Positions 28,865 through 39,945 are shown, counted from the stretch's first letter. The stretch: DNA of 64,000 nt from Piscirickettsiaceae bacterium (GCA_024685975.1 JAIBDZ010000006.1:34410-98409), one strand, 5' to 3'. The notes: generated by a model not told the origin, from the sequence alone. Numbers and translations: made by a program.

Positions 28865-28998
28865 CTAAAACTCTCTAATCACAGAATGTAACAGTGGTAC
28901 ATGCGAAGACACTTGGGCTTCTAGCTTAATAATAAAGCGTTGTTGACTGATGACATGATGAATGGAAAGCACTTTTGAAATTGACCTTGGAGCAGTAA

Positions 28999-30399
28999 AT
29001 GCACACCTTCACCACACTTTTTTCACGTAGAAAAATAATCACACTTTTGGCTATGGCCAATATAGCTATTTCAGCGAGTTTAATGCCATTGTCAATTGCA
29101 ACGGCAGCGCCAGGAGAATTAGAAAAAGAAGATTTGAAATTTGGGTTTATTAAACTCACAGATATGGCCCCACTCGCCATTGCGTACGAAAAAGGCTTTT
29201 TTGAGGATGAAGGGCTTTATGTCACCTTAGAGGCTCAAGCTAACTGGAAAGTATTATTAGATGGTGTTATCGATGGCAATCTGGATGGTGCTCATATGTT
29301 AGCGGGGCAACCGCTTGGTGCGACAATTGGATTTGGGACTAAAGCCGATATTATCACGGCCTTTAGCATGGACTTAAATGGTAATGCGATTACAGTATCG
29401 AATGATATCTGGGAGCAAATGAAGCTTCATGTTCCCATGGAGGCTGGAAAACCTATTCACCCGATTAGTGCGTCATCTTTAAAACCAGTAGTGGAGTCAT
29501 ATATTGATGAGGGTAAGCCATTCAAAATGGGTATGGTTTTCCCAGTCTCAACACATAACTACGAACTGCGATATTGGTTAGCCGCTGGCGGTATTCACCC
29601 TGGGTACTATGCACCACATACCGGTGATGTTAGTGGTCAAATTGATGCAGAAGCGTTGTTATCAGTCACACCGCCACCACAAATGCCTTCAACAATGGAA
29701 GCGGGCACAATCTATGGTTATTGTGTGGGTGAACCATGGAATCAGCAAGCTGTTTTTAAAGGCATTGGTGTTCCAGTCATCACAGACTATGAGATTTGGA
29801 AAAATAATCCAGAAAAAGTATTTGGTGTCAGTCAATCATGGTCCGATAATAACCCGAATACACATATCGCTGTTGTGAAATCATTGATTCGCGCGGCTGC
29901 ATGGTTAGACGATAACAATAATGCGAACCGGCCGGAAGCAGTGAAAATTTTATCTCAAAGTCATTATGTTGGTGCTGATTATGATGTGATTGCGAATAGT
30001 ATGACGGGTACATTTGAATATGAAAAAGGGGATACGCGTGATGTGCCAGATTTCAATGTGTTTTTCCGTTATAACGCTACCTATCCCTATTATAGCGATG
30101 CGATTTGGTACTTAACGCAAATGCGTCGTTGGGGACAAATCCCTGAAGCAAAATCAGATCAATGGTTTATGGATATTGCTAAAAAGGTCTACCGTCCTGA
30201 CATTTATGCCATTGCGGCCAAAGAACTCATTGCAGAAGGCAAGTTATCGTCAGCTGATTTCCCTGACTTTGTAACAGAAACTGGGTTTAAAGCACCACAA
30301 ACAGAGTTTATTGATGAAATTACTTTCGATGGCACGAAGCCTAATGCTTATCTTGAGCAATTCCCTATTGGTTTAAAAGGCGACATGGTAGTCGACTAA
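28999..30399 (+). CDS. nrtA: Nitrate ABC transporter substrate-binding protein
   Basis: NrtA/CmpA-type sequence ([62 protein letters not shown]); N-term [10 protein letters not shown] signal. Confidence 0.93.
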   Translation: MHTFTTLFSRRKIITLLAMANIAISASLMPLSIATAAPGELEKEDLKFGFIKLTDMAPLAIAYEKGFFEDEGLYVTLEAQANWKVLLDGVIDGNLDGAHMLAGQPLGATIGFGTKADIITAFSMDLNGNAITVSNDIWEQMKLHVPMEAGKPIHPISASSLKPVVESYIDEGKPFKMGMVFPVSTHNYELRYWLAAGGIHPGYYAPHTGDVSGQIDAEALLSVTPPPQMPSTMEAGTIYGYCVGEPWNQQAVFKGIGVPVITDYEIWKNNPEKVFGVSQSWSDNNPNTHIAVVKSLIRAAAWLDDNNNANRPEAVKILSQSHYVGADYDVIANSMTGTFEYEKGDTRDVPDFNVFFRYNATYPYYSDAIWYLTQMRRWGQIPEAKSDQWFMDIAKKVYRPDIYAIAAKELIAEGKLSSADFPDFVTETGFKAPQTEFIDEITFDGTKPNAYLEQFPIGLKGDMVVD

Positions 30400-30475
30400 C
30401 TTAAACTGATTTTCTGCAGCGAAGCGAGATTTCAAATCATTCTCGTACACTTCTAACAACAAGATATTAAAAATA

Positions 30476-31498
30476 ATGAAAGATAAATTGATCAATTTCT
30501 TTGAAATGACAGGTTTTGACTGGTTTGTGCCTATTGTTAAGTTGGTTTCTGGTGACTCACCGAAAGAGCAATTAACATTATTAGTTAAAATGGTCGGTAT
30601 TCCGATGGTTGCCTTTGCAGTGTTTTTGGTTTTATGGCATGTCGGTGCGGCGAAAGTCGTGACTAGCTTAGGACAGGTACCAGGGCCTGTACAAGTGTAT
30701 GAGCAAGCAACTAATCTTATTGATGAGCATTATCAAGAACGTGAAAAAGAAGTGAAATTTTATGAACGTCAGGAAAAACGCAATGCTGATAAATTACTCA
30801 AAAACCCTGATGCAAAAGTGAAAATAAGGCCTTATACCGGTAAAGAAACCTTCTTTGACCAAATCCTAACGAGTTTAATTACCGTATTTGCCGGTTTTAT
30901 TATCGCAAGTATTATCGCTATTCCTATAGGCATTATGAGTGGTTTAAGTGATACTCTATATTCCGCTTTAAACCCAATTATTCAGATATTTAAGCCTGTG
31001 TCACCCTTAGCGTGGTTACCCATTGTTACGATGGTAGTCAGTGCCACATATGTGTCATCGGATCCCACTTTTTCTAAATCCTTTTTAACGTCAGCGATTA
31101 CTGTCACTTTATGTTCCTTATGGCCAACGTTGATTAATACTGCTGTTGGTGTGTCCTCGATTGATCGTGATCTGATTAATGTGGGACGAGTGTTACGACT
31201 TAATTACATTACAACAGTATTTAAGATCGTGATTCCAGCTTCGATTCCGATGATTTTCACAGGTTTACGTATTTCATTAGGCATTGGTTGGATGGTCTTG
31301 ATTGCGGCTGAAATGTTAGCGCAGAACCCAGGTTTAGGTAAGTTTGTTTGGGATGAGTTCCAAAATGGTAGTTCTTCATCTTTAGGCAGAATTATGGTCG
31401 CGGTATTGACCATCGGGATCATCGGTTTCTTATTAGACCGAATCATGCTGACATTACAAAAAGCCTTCTCATACGATAAAAACGCGATAGTTCGCTAG
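30476..31498 (+). CDS. nrtB: Nitrate ABC transporter permease
   Basis: BPD permease segment, LGIGWMVLIAAEMLAQNPGLGKFVWDEFQNGSS. Confidence 0.92.
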   Translation: MKDKLINFFEMTGFDWFVPIVKLVSGDSPKEQLTLLVKMVGIPMVAFAVFLVLWHVGAAKVVTSLGQVPGPVQVYEQATNLIDEHYQEREKEVKFYERQEKRNADKLLKNPDAKVKIRPYTGKETFFDQILTSLITVFAGFIIASIIAIPIGIMSGLSDTLYSALNPIIQIFKPVSPLAWLPIVTMVVSATYVSSDPTFSKSFLTSAITVTLCSLWPTLINTAVGVSSIDRDLINVGRVLRLNYITTVFKIVIPASIPMIFTGLRISLGIGWMVLIAAEMLAQNPGLGKFVWDEFQNGSSSSLGRIMVAVLTIGIIGFLLDRIMLTLQKAFSYDKNAIVR

Positions 31499-31507
31499 GA
31501 TAAAATC

Positions 31508-32299
31508 ATGGAAAAATATTTAAATATCGATCATATCAGTATTGAATTCCCTACGCCAAATGGCCCTTTTAAAGCTCTAGATGATGTGAGTTTAAAAGTT
31601 GATAAAGGGGAGTTCGTTAGCATTATTGGACATTCTGGTTGTGGTAAGTCGACGGTGATGAACATTGTGGGTGGTTTATATCAAGCAACCAGCGGGGGAG
31701 TGGTACTCGAAGGTCGTGAGGTCAATGAGCCTGGTCCTGATAGAGCGATCGTATTTCAAAACCATTCTTTATTCCCATGGCTGACGTGTTATCAAAATGT
31801 TGAATTGGCAGTGAAGTCAGTCTTTAAAGGGAGAAAATCGTCAAAAGAAATGCAAGAATGGGTCGAGCACAATATTGAACTCGTGCATATGAGTCACGCC
31901 AAGGATAAACTGCCTGCCGAAATTTCAGGTGGCATGAAACAGCGTATTGGCATAGCGAGAGCATTAGCAATGGAACCGAAGGTACTATTGATGGATGAGC
32001 CTTTTGGTGCTTTAGATGCTTTAACAAGAGCGCATCTACAAGATTCATTAATGGAGATCCAAGCAGAGTTAAATAATACCGTGATGATGATTACGCACGA
32101 TGTGGATGAAGCCGTATTGTTGTCCGATAAAATTGTCATGATGACCAATGGTCCTGAGGCGACAATAGGAGAGGTACTTGACGTGACATTGCCCCGCCCA
32201 AGGGCACGATTAGAGCTTGCTCATGATCAGCAATATAATTATTTTCGCTCAGAAGTGATTCATTTTTTACATGAGCGCCATGCGCGAAAAGTGGCGTAA
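31508..32299 (+). CDS. Nitrate ABC transporter ATP-binding protein
   Basis: GHSGCGKST, ISGGMKQRIGIARALAMEPKVLLMDEPFGALDALTR; single-domain NrtC/NrtD type. Confidence 0.92.
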   Translation: MEKYLNIDHISIEFPTPNGPFKALDDVSLKVDKGEFVSIIGHSGCGKSTVMNIVGGLYQATSGGVVLEGREVNEPGPDRAIVFQNHSLFPWLTCYQNVELAVKSVFKGRKSSKEMQEWVEHNIELVHMSHAKDKLPAEISGGMKQRIGIARALAMEPKVLLMDEPFGALDALTRAHLQDSLMEIQAELNNTVMMITHDVDEAVLLSDKIVMMTNGPEATIGEVLDVTLPRPRARLELAHDQQYNYFRSEVIHFLHERHARKVA

Positions 32300-32350
32300 T
32301 CAATGAGCAATCCCTTGTGAAGATGAAGTAGGGGATTGCTTGTGACAGCG

Positions 32351-33781
32351 TTAACCGAAGTTAATTTGTGCTTCGAGATCATTACGCGAGTCAGCATTAC
32401 GAAGGGCTTCCTCCAATGAAATCCGATTGTTTTTGTACAATGCCAATAACGCTTCATCAAACGTTTGCATGCCATTGGCTCCACTGCCTTTCATGGCTTC
32501 TTTGATGCCATTTAATTCTCCTTTGAGAATGAGGTTATTGATGTGAGGTGTGCTGACTAAAACTTCAATTGCAGCACAACGTTTACCTTGTGTATCAGGA
32601 ATTAAGCGTTGTGAAATCACAGCGCCTAAGTTGGCTGATAGATCCATAAATAATTGTTTATGTTGAGACTGTGGAAACATATTGATGATACGTTCCATGG
32701 CTTGGTTAGCATTATTCGCATGCAATGTTGAAATGCATAAATGACCGGTATTAGAAAGCTCTAATGCCGCTTCCATTGTTTCGCGGTCGCGAATTTCCCC
32801 AATTAAAATGACATCGGGTGCTTCACGTAAACTGGCTTTTAAAGCGCGTGCATAAGATGTCGTATCCGTGCCAATTTCACGTTGGTTCACGATCGATTTG
32901 AGATTAGGGTGCGAAAATTCGACAGGATCTTCAATAGTGAGAATATGGCCTGCAGATTCTTCATTACGATGATTTATCATTGCGGCCATAGTAGTGGACT
33001 TACCTGAACCTGTGCCCCCCACCATTAATAATAATCCACGCTTAGCCATGATAAGTTCTAATAATACCGGTGGAAGATCTAATTCCTCCGCCGTCGGAAT
33101 TTGGGTTGGAATTAATCGTAAGACAATACCAATGGTGCGACGCTGATAAAAGACATTGACACGAAAGCGAGCACTGTTATCAGGCAAGCTAATGGCAAAA
33201 TCAAGATCTTTATTGGCTTCAAATTCTGCAATTTGTTCTTCAGACATAATGTCGTAAGCCGCAGATTGTGTCAGCTCAGGCGTTAATAAATAATCATCTA
33301 ATTCAATTGCAGTGCCATGGACTTTTGCTTTTACCGATGAACCTGAAGTGATAAATAAATCCGAACCGCCAAGTTCAACTAATTTATTGAGATAGGGCAT
33401 GATGTTTAATTGTTCCCTAGGCGCATCACCGAGCACATGTATATCTGTTGGAATGATATTTTTTTCAGAACGTTGGCGTTGGTCCTGGCTCAGCGTGATG
33501 GTGAGCGATTGGGGCGATGTTTGGGTGATGTCAGTAATTAAATTAGCACCGGCATCTAATGAAGCAATAAACCGAATTTGTTGGTTAATGGAAAATTGCA
33601 GTTTTTGTGTGTCATTGGTAATAAAGTCAAAAATGGTGTTCATCATGTCAGGACTGACAATTTGTTGACCAACAACACGTTGTTGACCATCTAATAAGAC
33701 AGTTGGCGCCTGATTTGACGAGAAAACTAAGTTATCAGCTTGTTTCTCAAGCATAAGTTTGACGTAAGGGCTTATATCCAT
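32351..33781 (-). CDS. PilT/PilU-type ATPase with an additional N-terminal domain (start taken at internal ATG; track start 33799)
   Basis: GGTGSGKSTTMAAMINHRN, IGEIRDRETMEAALE, STLHANNANQAMERIINMFP; C-terminal ~350 aa aligns to PilU with ~125 aa extra N-terminal sequence. Confidence 0.88.
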   Translation of the reverse strand: MDISPYVKLMLEKQADNLVFSSNQAPTVLLDGQQRVVGQQIVSPDMMNTIFDFITNDTQKLQFSINQQIRFIASLDAGANLITDITQTSPQSLTITLSQDQRQRSEKNIIPTDIHVLGDAPREQLNIMPYLNKLVELGGSDLFITSGSSVKAKVHGTAIELDDYLLTPELTQSAAYDIMSEEQIAEFEANKDLDFAISLPDNSARFRVNVFYQRRTIGIVLRLIPTQIPTAEELDLPPVLLELIMAKRGLLLMVGGTGSGKSTTMAAMINHRNEESAGHILTIEDPVEFSHPNLKSIVNQREIGTDTTSYARALKASLREAPDVILIGEIRDRETMEAALELSNTGHLCISTLHANNANQAMERIINMFPQSQHKQLFMDLSANLGAVISQRLIPDTQGKRCAAIEVLVSTPHINNLILKGELNGIKEAMKGSGANGMQTFDEALLALYKNNRISLEEALRNADSRNDLEAQINFG

Positions 33782-33826
33782 GATGAGCTCGCTATGCAAA
33801 AAGTAAAGTCAGTAACAATATGACGA

Positions 33827-35035
33827 TTAATCATCTTGTAAAATAGCTAAGCTAGCCGCTTTAGCACTATCTGTTTGTTGTTGTGACTTAGGGTTGTCAA
33901 AGTTTTTCTCTACCGCAAGCCCTAAGTTCGATTCAGGACTTACTTCTGATTTACCTTCTTTGGCCAGTTTGATTTTGAGTCTGACTTCATTGATAGAGTC
34001 GGCATTTTTCAACGCTTCATCATAACTAATAGTCCCAGCTTGATAGAGGTCAAAGACGGCTTGATCAAAGGTTTGCATACCCAGTTCTCGTGAACGTGTC
34101 ATGACTTCTTTGATGCCAGAGACATCGCCTTTGGATATTAAGTCAGCAATTAAAGGCGTATTGAGTAATACTTCAATGGCAGCGACACGTCCGCCATCGG
34201 TCGTTTTAATTAAGCGTTGTGAGATGATGGCGCGTAAATTAAGCGACAAATCTTGCATGAGTTTTTCTTGCTTATCTGATGGGAAAAACCCCAATACACG
34301 GTCAATGGCTTGATTAGCGTTATTGGCATGTAATGTCGCAAGAGCAAGATGACCTGTTTGAGCAAATTCAACCCCAAAATCCATGATTTGTTTATCACGA
34401 ATTTCACCTAATACAATCACGTCTGGTGCTTGACGTAAGGTGTTGTGGAGTGCTTCTTCCCAACTATCAGTATCAACGCCAACTTCACGTTGCATAATGA
34501 CGCAGTTTTTATGCGGGTGCACATATTCAATCGGATCTTCAACGGTAATAATATGGCCAAAACTATATTCATTTCGATGATCCAGCATGGCTGCCATCGA
34601 CGTAGACTTACCGGAACCAGTCCCCCCGACCATCATGACTAGGCCATTTTTTGACATGATGATGTCTTTCATCACTTGAGGCAGTTTCAGTTCATCGATA
34701 GTAGGGATATGAGAAGCGATGACACGGATGACTAAGCCCATCATGCCTTGTTGAATAAAAGCATTAACACGAAAACGACATAATCCTGCTGGAGCAATAG
34801 CAAAGTTACATTCTTTCTTTTCTTCGAAAAATTTGAGCTGTTTATCATTCATGACACTTAGCGTGATGGATTGTGCATCTTCAGCGCTAAGGGGATGTTT
34901 AGATAAAGGGGTCATGACCCCTTTAATTTTGATCGCTGGTGGGAAGCCTGCGGTAATAAATAAGTCAGAACCATCTTGTTCTAACATCATGCTTAGTAGC
35001 TTAACTACTAGAGACATGGCTTCATTTCTTTCCAT
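33827..35035 (-). CDS. pilU: Type IV pilus retraction ATPase PilU
   Basis: GGTGSGKSTSMAAMLDHRNEYSFGHIITVEDPIEYVHPHKNCVIMQREVGVDT. Confidence 0.92.
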   Translation of the reverse strand: MERNEAMSLVVKLLSMMLEQDGSDLFITAGFPPAIKIKGVMTPLSKHPLSAEDAQSITLSVMNDKQLKFFEEKKECNFAIAPAGLCRFRVNAFIQQGMMGLVIRVIASHIPTIDELKLPQVMKDIIMSKNGLVMMVGGTGSGKSTSMAAMLDHRNEYSFGHIITVEDPIEYVHPHKNCVIMQREVGVDTDSWEEALHNTLRQAPDVIVLGEIRDKQIMDFGVEFAQTGHLALATLHANNANQAIDRVLGFFPSDKQEKLMQDLSLNLRAIISQRLIKTTDGGRVAAIEVLLNTPLIADLISKGDVSGIKEVMTRSRELGMQTFDQAVFDLYQAGTISYDEALKNADSINEVRLKIKLAKEGKSEVSPESNLGLAVEKNFDNPKSQQQTDSAKAASLAILQDD

Positions 35036-35251
35036 TCCTAACCTCTCTCCACACTCATAATTGAGTATCCGTGGTTTACTTCTATTTAGCCGGCATCATG
35101 TCATGAAATGCCAAAAGATTAAGTGAAGAAGTTCACTGTTTATTAAATAGTTAGCAGAGATAGGAAGCATCGTTGCCTTAAGATAAGGTGAGAAAAATAT
35201 GATAGCATTCACCACCAAAAACACCTTCCTTGTTTATACATAGAGACTATC

Positions 35252-36253
35252 ATGCTCGCGATAAAAAAATGTTATCAAGCTATCATTATTATGGGCTTGA
35301 TGGTCTGGGCTACAGCAAGCTATGCGGAAATGGATGTTGATTGGGTGTCATTTACACTCGACAACGATCTGTTTTTAAATAATGATAATGGCTATACCAA
35401 TGGTGTCTTTTTTTCTATTTATGACACCGGAGTAGGCGAGGATAAACCAAAGCCGAGCCTGCTAGTTTGGCCCATGATGTGGTCATTGCCTGACGTGTCA
35501 TACCATACTGCCGTTAATGCCTATAGCGTTGGGCAGGTGATGATGACACCGGATGACATTACATTAAAGAATCCGCCAGAAGATCAATTACCATATTCGG
35601 GTGTTTTATTTTTAAATACATCCTATCTTGCGATACAAGATCAATACGCGGATAAAATTTCCACTACCTTGGGTGTTGTTGGGCCTGTATCTGGTGCAAA
35701 ACGCTCTCAAAAATTTGTACATAGATTAATTGGATCAAAAGATCCTAAAGGCTGGGGCACACAATTAAAGAATGAGCCTATTTTCCAACTAACACGTGCA
35801 AGGGCTTGGCGTGCTTTAGCGACAAAGTCTAATTGGGCCGATATGGTTGTCACGTCAGAAATCGCTGCGGGCACATTATCAAGTTATGTTGAAACTGGCA
35901 TGACGGTACGGGTAGGGCAAGGTCTACAGCGCTCTTATGCCAGTGTTTTGCTAAATGGTTCGCGGACAACTAATCCCGTTGCAATTGATGATGGTTGGTA
36001 TCTTTATGCTGGCGTGAAGGCAGGGTATGTGTTTAACCAAATTTTTACCGATGGTAATACATTTAGAGACAGTCGTTCAGTCGATTATGATCATGAACGG
36101 ATAGGGGTAACGGCAGGTTTGGCTTATTCGTGGGGGCCATTTTCTATGACCTTAGCGCTGGCAGATTCTAATATTTTAGATAGTCGTGATAGAGCCGAAC
36201 AGCTAGAAGATCTAACACAATATGGCTCGCTGACGATTGCATGGAAATTGTAA
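35252..36253 (+). CDS. LpxR-like lipid A deacylase / DUF2219 outer-membrane protein
   Basis: SFTLDNDLFLNNDNGYTNGVFFS...QLPYSGVLFLNTSY...GPVSGAKRSQKFVHRLIGSKDPKGWGTQLKNEP. Confidence 0.85.
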   Translation: MLAIKKCYQAIIIMGLMVWATASYAEMDVDWVSFTLDNDLFLNNDNGYTNGVFFSIYDTGVGEDKPKPSLLVWPMMWSLPDVSYHTAVNAYSVGQVMMTPDDITLKNPPEDQLPYSGVLFLNTSYLAIQDQYADKISTTLGVVGPVSGAKRSQKFVHRLIGSKDPKGWGTQLKNEPIFQLTRARAWRALATKSNWADMVVTSEIAAGTLSSYVETGMTVRVGQGLQRSYASVLLNGSRTTNPVAIDDGWYLYAGVKAGYVFNQIFTDGNTFRDSRSVDYDHERIGVTAGLAYSWGPFSMTLALADSNILDSRDRAEQLEDLTQYGSLTIAWKL

Positions 36254-36265
36254 TCAGTTTGAATG

Positions 36266-36350
36266 TGGTACCGAGGGCGAGAATCGAACTCGCACTTCCG
36301 AAGAAACCGGATTTTGAATCCGGCGCGTCTACCAGTTCCGCCACCCCGGC
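36266..36350 (-). tRNA. tRNA-Leu (CAA)
   Basis: Reverse complement GCCGGGGTGGCGGAACTGGTAGACGCGCCGGATTCAAAATCCGG...GAGTTCGATTCTCGCCCTCGGTACCA; CAA in anticodon loop, long variable arm, encoded CCA. Confidence 0.95.
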
Positions 36351-36481
36351 ACATTCAAGGTTGGGGATTATAGCGGCACAGAGCGTTATAGGGAAGCCTT
36401 AATTTAGATGAAGGCCGCATAAAGATGGTATGCAAGGTGAACAATTCGTGAAAAAATTCATCAGTTTGTTATGATCTTGCC

Positions 36482-37513
36482 ATGAAATTATCTGATTTTA
36501 AATTTGATTGCCCACCAGAACTTATCGCGCAATACCCAACAGCGGAAAGAACCGCTAGCCGTCTTTTAACTTTAAAGGGCGAAACGGGTGAGCTGCAAGA
36601 TAAACAATTCACTGATTTATTAGACTTTCTTCGCCCAGATGACTTATTAGTCTTTAATAATACCAAGGTGATTCCTGCACGGTTATTAGGCCAAAAAGAC
36701 AGCGGTGGAAAGGTAGAGGTATTAGTCGAGAGGGTACTCGACCAGCACCGTGTTTTAGCGCATATTCGGAGTAGTAAATCACCTACAGCGGGCCGTACTT
36801 TATTATTAGAGTCTGCATTAGAGGTAGAAGTGTTAGGCCGACACGAAGCCTTATTTGAACTATATTTTCATCATCAACAAACGGTAGTGACCTTGTTAGA
36901 AGAATATGGTCGCTTGCCTTTGCCGCCTTATATCGATCGTGATGTTGCACCTGATGATATGGACCGGTATCAAACGGTTTACGCTGAACATATTGGCGCA
37001 GTGGCTGCACCGACAGCGGGCTTACATTTTGATGAGTCAATGATGGCGCAACTAGATGAAAAAGGTATCAATAAAGCGTATGTGACATTGCATGTTGGCG
37101 CGGGTACTTTTCAGCCTGTACGCGCTGATGATATTGAGCAACATCAGATGCACTCAGAAAGAATTGAAGTGTCTGAACGAGTTTGCCAGCAAATACAGCA
37201 AACCCGTGACAACGGTGGCCGTGTTATAGCGGTAGGCACGACCAGTGTTAGGGCATTAGAGTCTGCGTCACGAACGGGCCAGCTTCAACCTTATGAAGGT
37301 GAAACAGATATTTTTATTTACCCTGGCTACCGTTTTCAACAAGTTGATGCCATGATTACAAATTTTCACTTGTCTGAGTCAACATTATTAATGTTGGTGT
37401 CAGCTTTTGCTGGTAGAGATGCTATTTTGTCAGCATATCGACATGCCGTTGTTAAAGCGTATCGATTTTTTAGTTATGGCGATGCCATGTTTATCACGCG
37501 GAAACCTTTATGA
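36482..37513 (+). CDS. queA: S-adenosylmethionine:tRNA ribosyltransferase-isomerase
   Basis: [37 protein letters not shown]-type motifs. Confidence 0.96.
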   Translation: MKLSDFKFDCPPELIAQYPTAERTASRLLTLKGETGELQDKQFTDLLDFLRPDDLLVFNNTKVIPARLLGQKDSGGKVEVLVERVLDQHRVLAHIRSSKSPTAGRTLLLESALEVEVLGRHEALFELYFHHQQTVVTLLEEYGRLPLPPYIDRDVAPDDMDRYQTVYAEHIGAVAAPTAGLHFDESMMAQLDEKGINKAYVTLHVGAGTFQPVRADDIEQHQMHSERIEVSERVCQQIQQTRDNGGRVIAVGTTSVRALESASRTGQLQPYEGETDIFIYPGYRFQQVDAMITNFHLSESTLLMLVSAFAGRDAILSAYRHAVVKAYRFFSYGDAMFITRKPL

Positions 37514-38253
37514 ATTTATTAGACCATGTCCGTTTTGTCTTGGTTGGTACAACACATCCAGGCAATATTGGCGCAGCAGCGCGTGCGATGAAAACAATGG
37601 GGCTGACACGCTTACATTTAGTGGAACCATTGCATTATCCGAATGCCGAAGCGACCGCTAGAGCATCCGGTGCAGATGATATTTTAGCCAATGCCGTAGT
37701 GCATGATAATCTGGACGCTGCGATAGCAGACTGTCGTCATGTCTTTGGTATGAGCGCGCGCCTTCGTCATTTGCCAGTGCCAGTGGTTGACCCCAGACAA
37801 GCAGCAGAACAAATTCACCAATATGATGATAAAACGCAAGTCGCTATTGTGTTTGGGCGAGAGCATTCTGGTTTATCGAATGAAGAGTTAGATCGATGCC
37901 AGCATTTAATTAATATTCCTGCTAACCCTGAATATAGTTCATTGAACTTGGCTGCAGCTGTGCAGGTGTTTGCTTATGAGATGAAAATGCAATTTGATCG
38001 TGAGATTGAGCGAGGGCGTATCGGGGAAGATCGCGAGCAGATTGAAGCGGCTGATTTAGCGCATTTATATCAACATTTTGAGCAAAGCCTGACGACTATT
38101 GGTTTTTTAGATCCTGATAATCCGAAAAACTTAATGCGACGGATTAAACGACTCTTTAACCGTGCGGATTTAGACCGAAATGAATTACAAATTTTGCATG
38201 GTATTTTACGAGCAGCAGAAACGAAAGCGGATAAAAATAAGGATAAATCATGA
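37510..38253 (+). CDS. trmJ: tRNA (cytidine/uridine-2'-O-)-methyltransferase TrmJ
   Basis: [39 protein letters not shown]. Confidence 0.94.
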   Translation: MNLLDHVRFVLVGTTHPGNIGAAARAMKTMGLTRLHLVEPLHYPNAEATARASGADDILANAVVHDNLDAAIADCRHVFGMSARLRHLPVPVVDPRQAAEQIHQYDDKTQVAIVFGREHSGLSNEELDRCQHLINIPANPEYSSLNLAAAVQVFAYEMKMQFDREIERGRIGEDREQIEAADLAHLYQHFEQSLTTIGFLDPDNPKNLMRRIKRLFNRADLDRNELQILHGILRAAETKADKNKDKS

Positions 38254-39041
38254 CAGACAAAGTGAACCTTTGGCAGCATATTAAAGAAGATATTCACTGC
38301 GTCTTTGAGCGCGATCCCGCGGCAAGAACCACATTTGAAATTATTACGACTTATCCTGGCGTACAAGCCATGCAATGGCATCGTTTAAGCCATTGGCTTT
38401 GGCAATGTAAATTAAAATGGTTTGCTCGGTTTTTTTCGATGTTAGCACGCTGGTTAACAGGGATCGAAATTCACCCAGCCGCTAAAATTGGCCGTCGCTT
38501 TTTTATTGACCATGGTATGGGTGTTGTGATTGGTGAAACGGCCGAGATTGGTGACGACTGCACTTTGTACCATAGCGTGACATTGGGTGGGACGTCTTGG
38601 AAAGAGGGCAAACGTCACCCAACGCTTGGAAATAATGTCGTTGTCGGTGCAGGGGCCAAAGTGTTAGGGCCAATAACCATTCATGATGGTGCGCGAATTG
38701 GGTCAAATGCGGTAGTGGTCAAAGACGTCGAACAAGATCAAACAGTTGTTGGTGTACCGGGCCGTGTTGTGAAAACAGCATTAACAGAAGACCAAAAACA
38801 AAAACAAAAGTTGGCTCAATCGGTTGGGTTTGATGCCTATGGCACTTCCAGCAATACATTAGACCCCGTGGCATCAGCGATTCATGGTTTGATCGAACAT
38901 ATTCATGCTTTGGACAAACGAGTTGATACGATGTGCCAGACGATTCAACAGCTTGGTGGTGAACTACCTAATGTCAATATGCCAGATTTGAAAGATTGCG
39001 ATTTAACCCCTGATAATAAAAAAGATCAACAAGACAAATAG
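38250..39041 (+). CDS. cysE: Serine O-acetyltransferase
   Basis: [45 protein letters not shown] hexapeptide repeats. Confidence 0.95.
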   Translation: MTDKVNLWQHIKEDIHCVFERDPAARTTFEIITTYPGVQAMQWHRLSHWLWQCKLKWFARFFSMLARWLTGIEIHPAAKIGRRFFIDHGMGVVIGETAEIGDDCTLYHSVTLGGTSWKEGKRHPTLGNNVVVGAGAKVLGPITIHDGARIGSNAVVVKDVEQDQTVVGVPGRVVKTALTEDQKQKQKLAQSVGFDAYGTSSNTLDPVASAIHGLIEHIHALDKRVDTMCQTIQQLGGELPNVNMPDLKDCDLTPDNKKDQQDK

Positions 39042-39062
39042 TTGACTAAATTAGTTGGTCAT
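39038..39062 (+). promoter_or_regulatory. IscR type-1-like binding site overlapping the iscR promoter and the cysE stop codon
   Basis: ATAGTTGACTAAATTAGTTGGTCAT vs ATASYYGACTRWWWYAGTCRRSTAT (22 of 25); -35 TTGACT 39042, -10 TAGAAT 39064. Confidence 0.75.
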
Positions 39063-39115
39063 GTAGAATTCGTGTTAAATAATAAAAACAACACATATTA
39101 TAGGGGTAATTGCAG

Positions 39116-39565
39116 ATGCGATTAACGACAAAAGGCCGTTATGCTGTTACAGCGATGCTAGATTTGAGCCTAAATTATGGTGTTCGCCCGATTACATTGG
39201 CTGATATTTCTGATCGACAAGGTATCTCGTTATCATATCTTGAGCAATTATTTGCGAACTTACGTAAGCAAGGACTAGTCTCAAGTAGTAGGGGGCCAGG
39301 TGGTGGCTATCGGCTGAGTCGTGCAGCTGAAGAAGTGACGGTATTTGAAGTGATTTCTGCGGTTGATGAAAAAGTAGATACAACTCGCTGTGAAGGGAAA
39401 GGTAATTGCTCCAATGGCGAACAATGTTTAAGCCACGAAATTTGGCATAGCTTGAGTGAGCAAATTAAACTGTATTTAGACAGTATTACATTAGGCGATG
39501 TTGTGAAAAATCACCAAATGGCAAACGAAAGCAATGAAAAAGTTATTAAATTTGAGATGAGTTAA
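39116..39565 (+). CDS. iscR: Rrf2 family Fe-S regulator IscR
   Basis: [17 protein letters not shown]; Cys triad [14 protein letters not shown]; start at ATG 39116 rather than TTG 39110. Confidence 0.93.
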   Translation: MRLTTKGRYAVTAMLDLSLNYGVRPITLADISDRQGISLSYLEQLFANLRKQGLVSSSRGPGGGYRLSRAAEEVTVFEVISAVDEKVDTTRCEGKGNCSNGEQCLSHEIWHSLSEQIKLYLDSITLGDVVKNHQMANESNEKVIKFEMS

Positions 39566-39570
39566 TCCAT

Positions 39571-39897
39571 ATGATCACCATTACAGAATCAGCAGCACAA
39601 CGCATCGAAGCTATGTTAGCTAAACGAGGGGCGGGTATTGGCTTGCGTATTGGTGTTAAAGAAAGTGGTTGCTCAGGCTATAGTTACGCATTAGATTACG
39701 CCGAATCCATTGATGATGATGATATTGTTGTTGAGCAACATGATGTCAAAGTTGTTGTGAAACAAGACAGTATGCCGATCTTAGATGAAATGGAATTAGA
39801 CTACGTAAAAGAAGGGTTAAACCAAAGCTTTAAGTTTAATAATCCGAATGTCGTTTCATCTTGTGGCTGTGGTGAAAGTTTCAGCGTGACAAAATAA
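39571..39897 (+). CDS. iscA: IscA/HesB-type iron-sulfur assembly protein
   Basis: [12 protein letters not shown] ... SSCGCGESF cysteines. Confidence 0.9.
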   Translation: MITITESAAQRIEAMLAKRGAGIGLRIGVKESGCSGYSYALDYAESIDDDDIVVEQHDVKVVVKQDSMPILDEMELDYVKEGLNQSFKFNNPNVVSSCGCGESFSVTK

Positions 39898-39945
39898 TTC
39901 CAGCTTTTTTGTCGTGACATAGCACAAGGCTGCTATGATCCTTTT

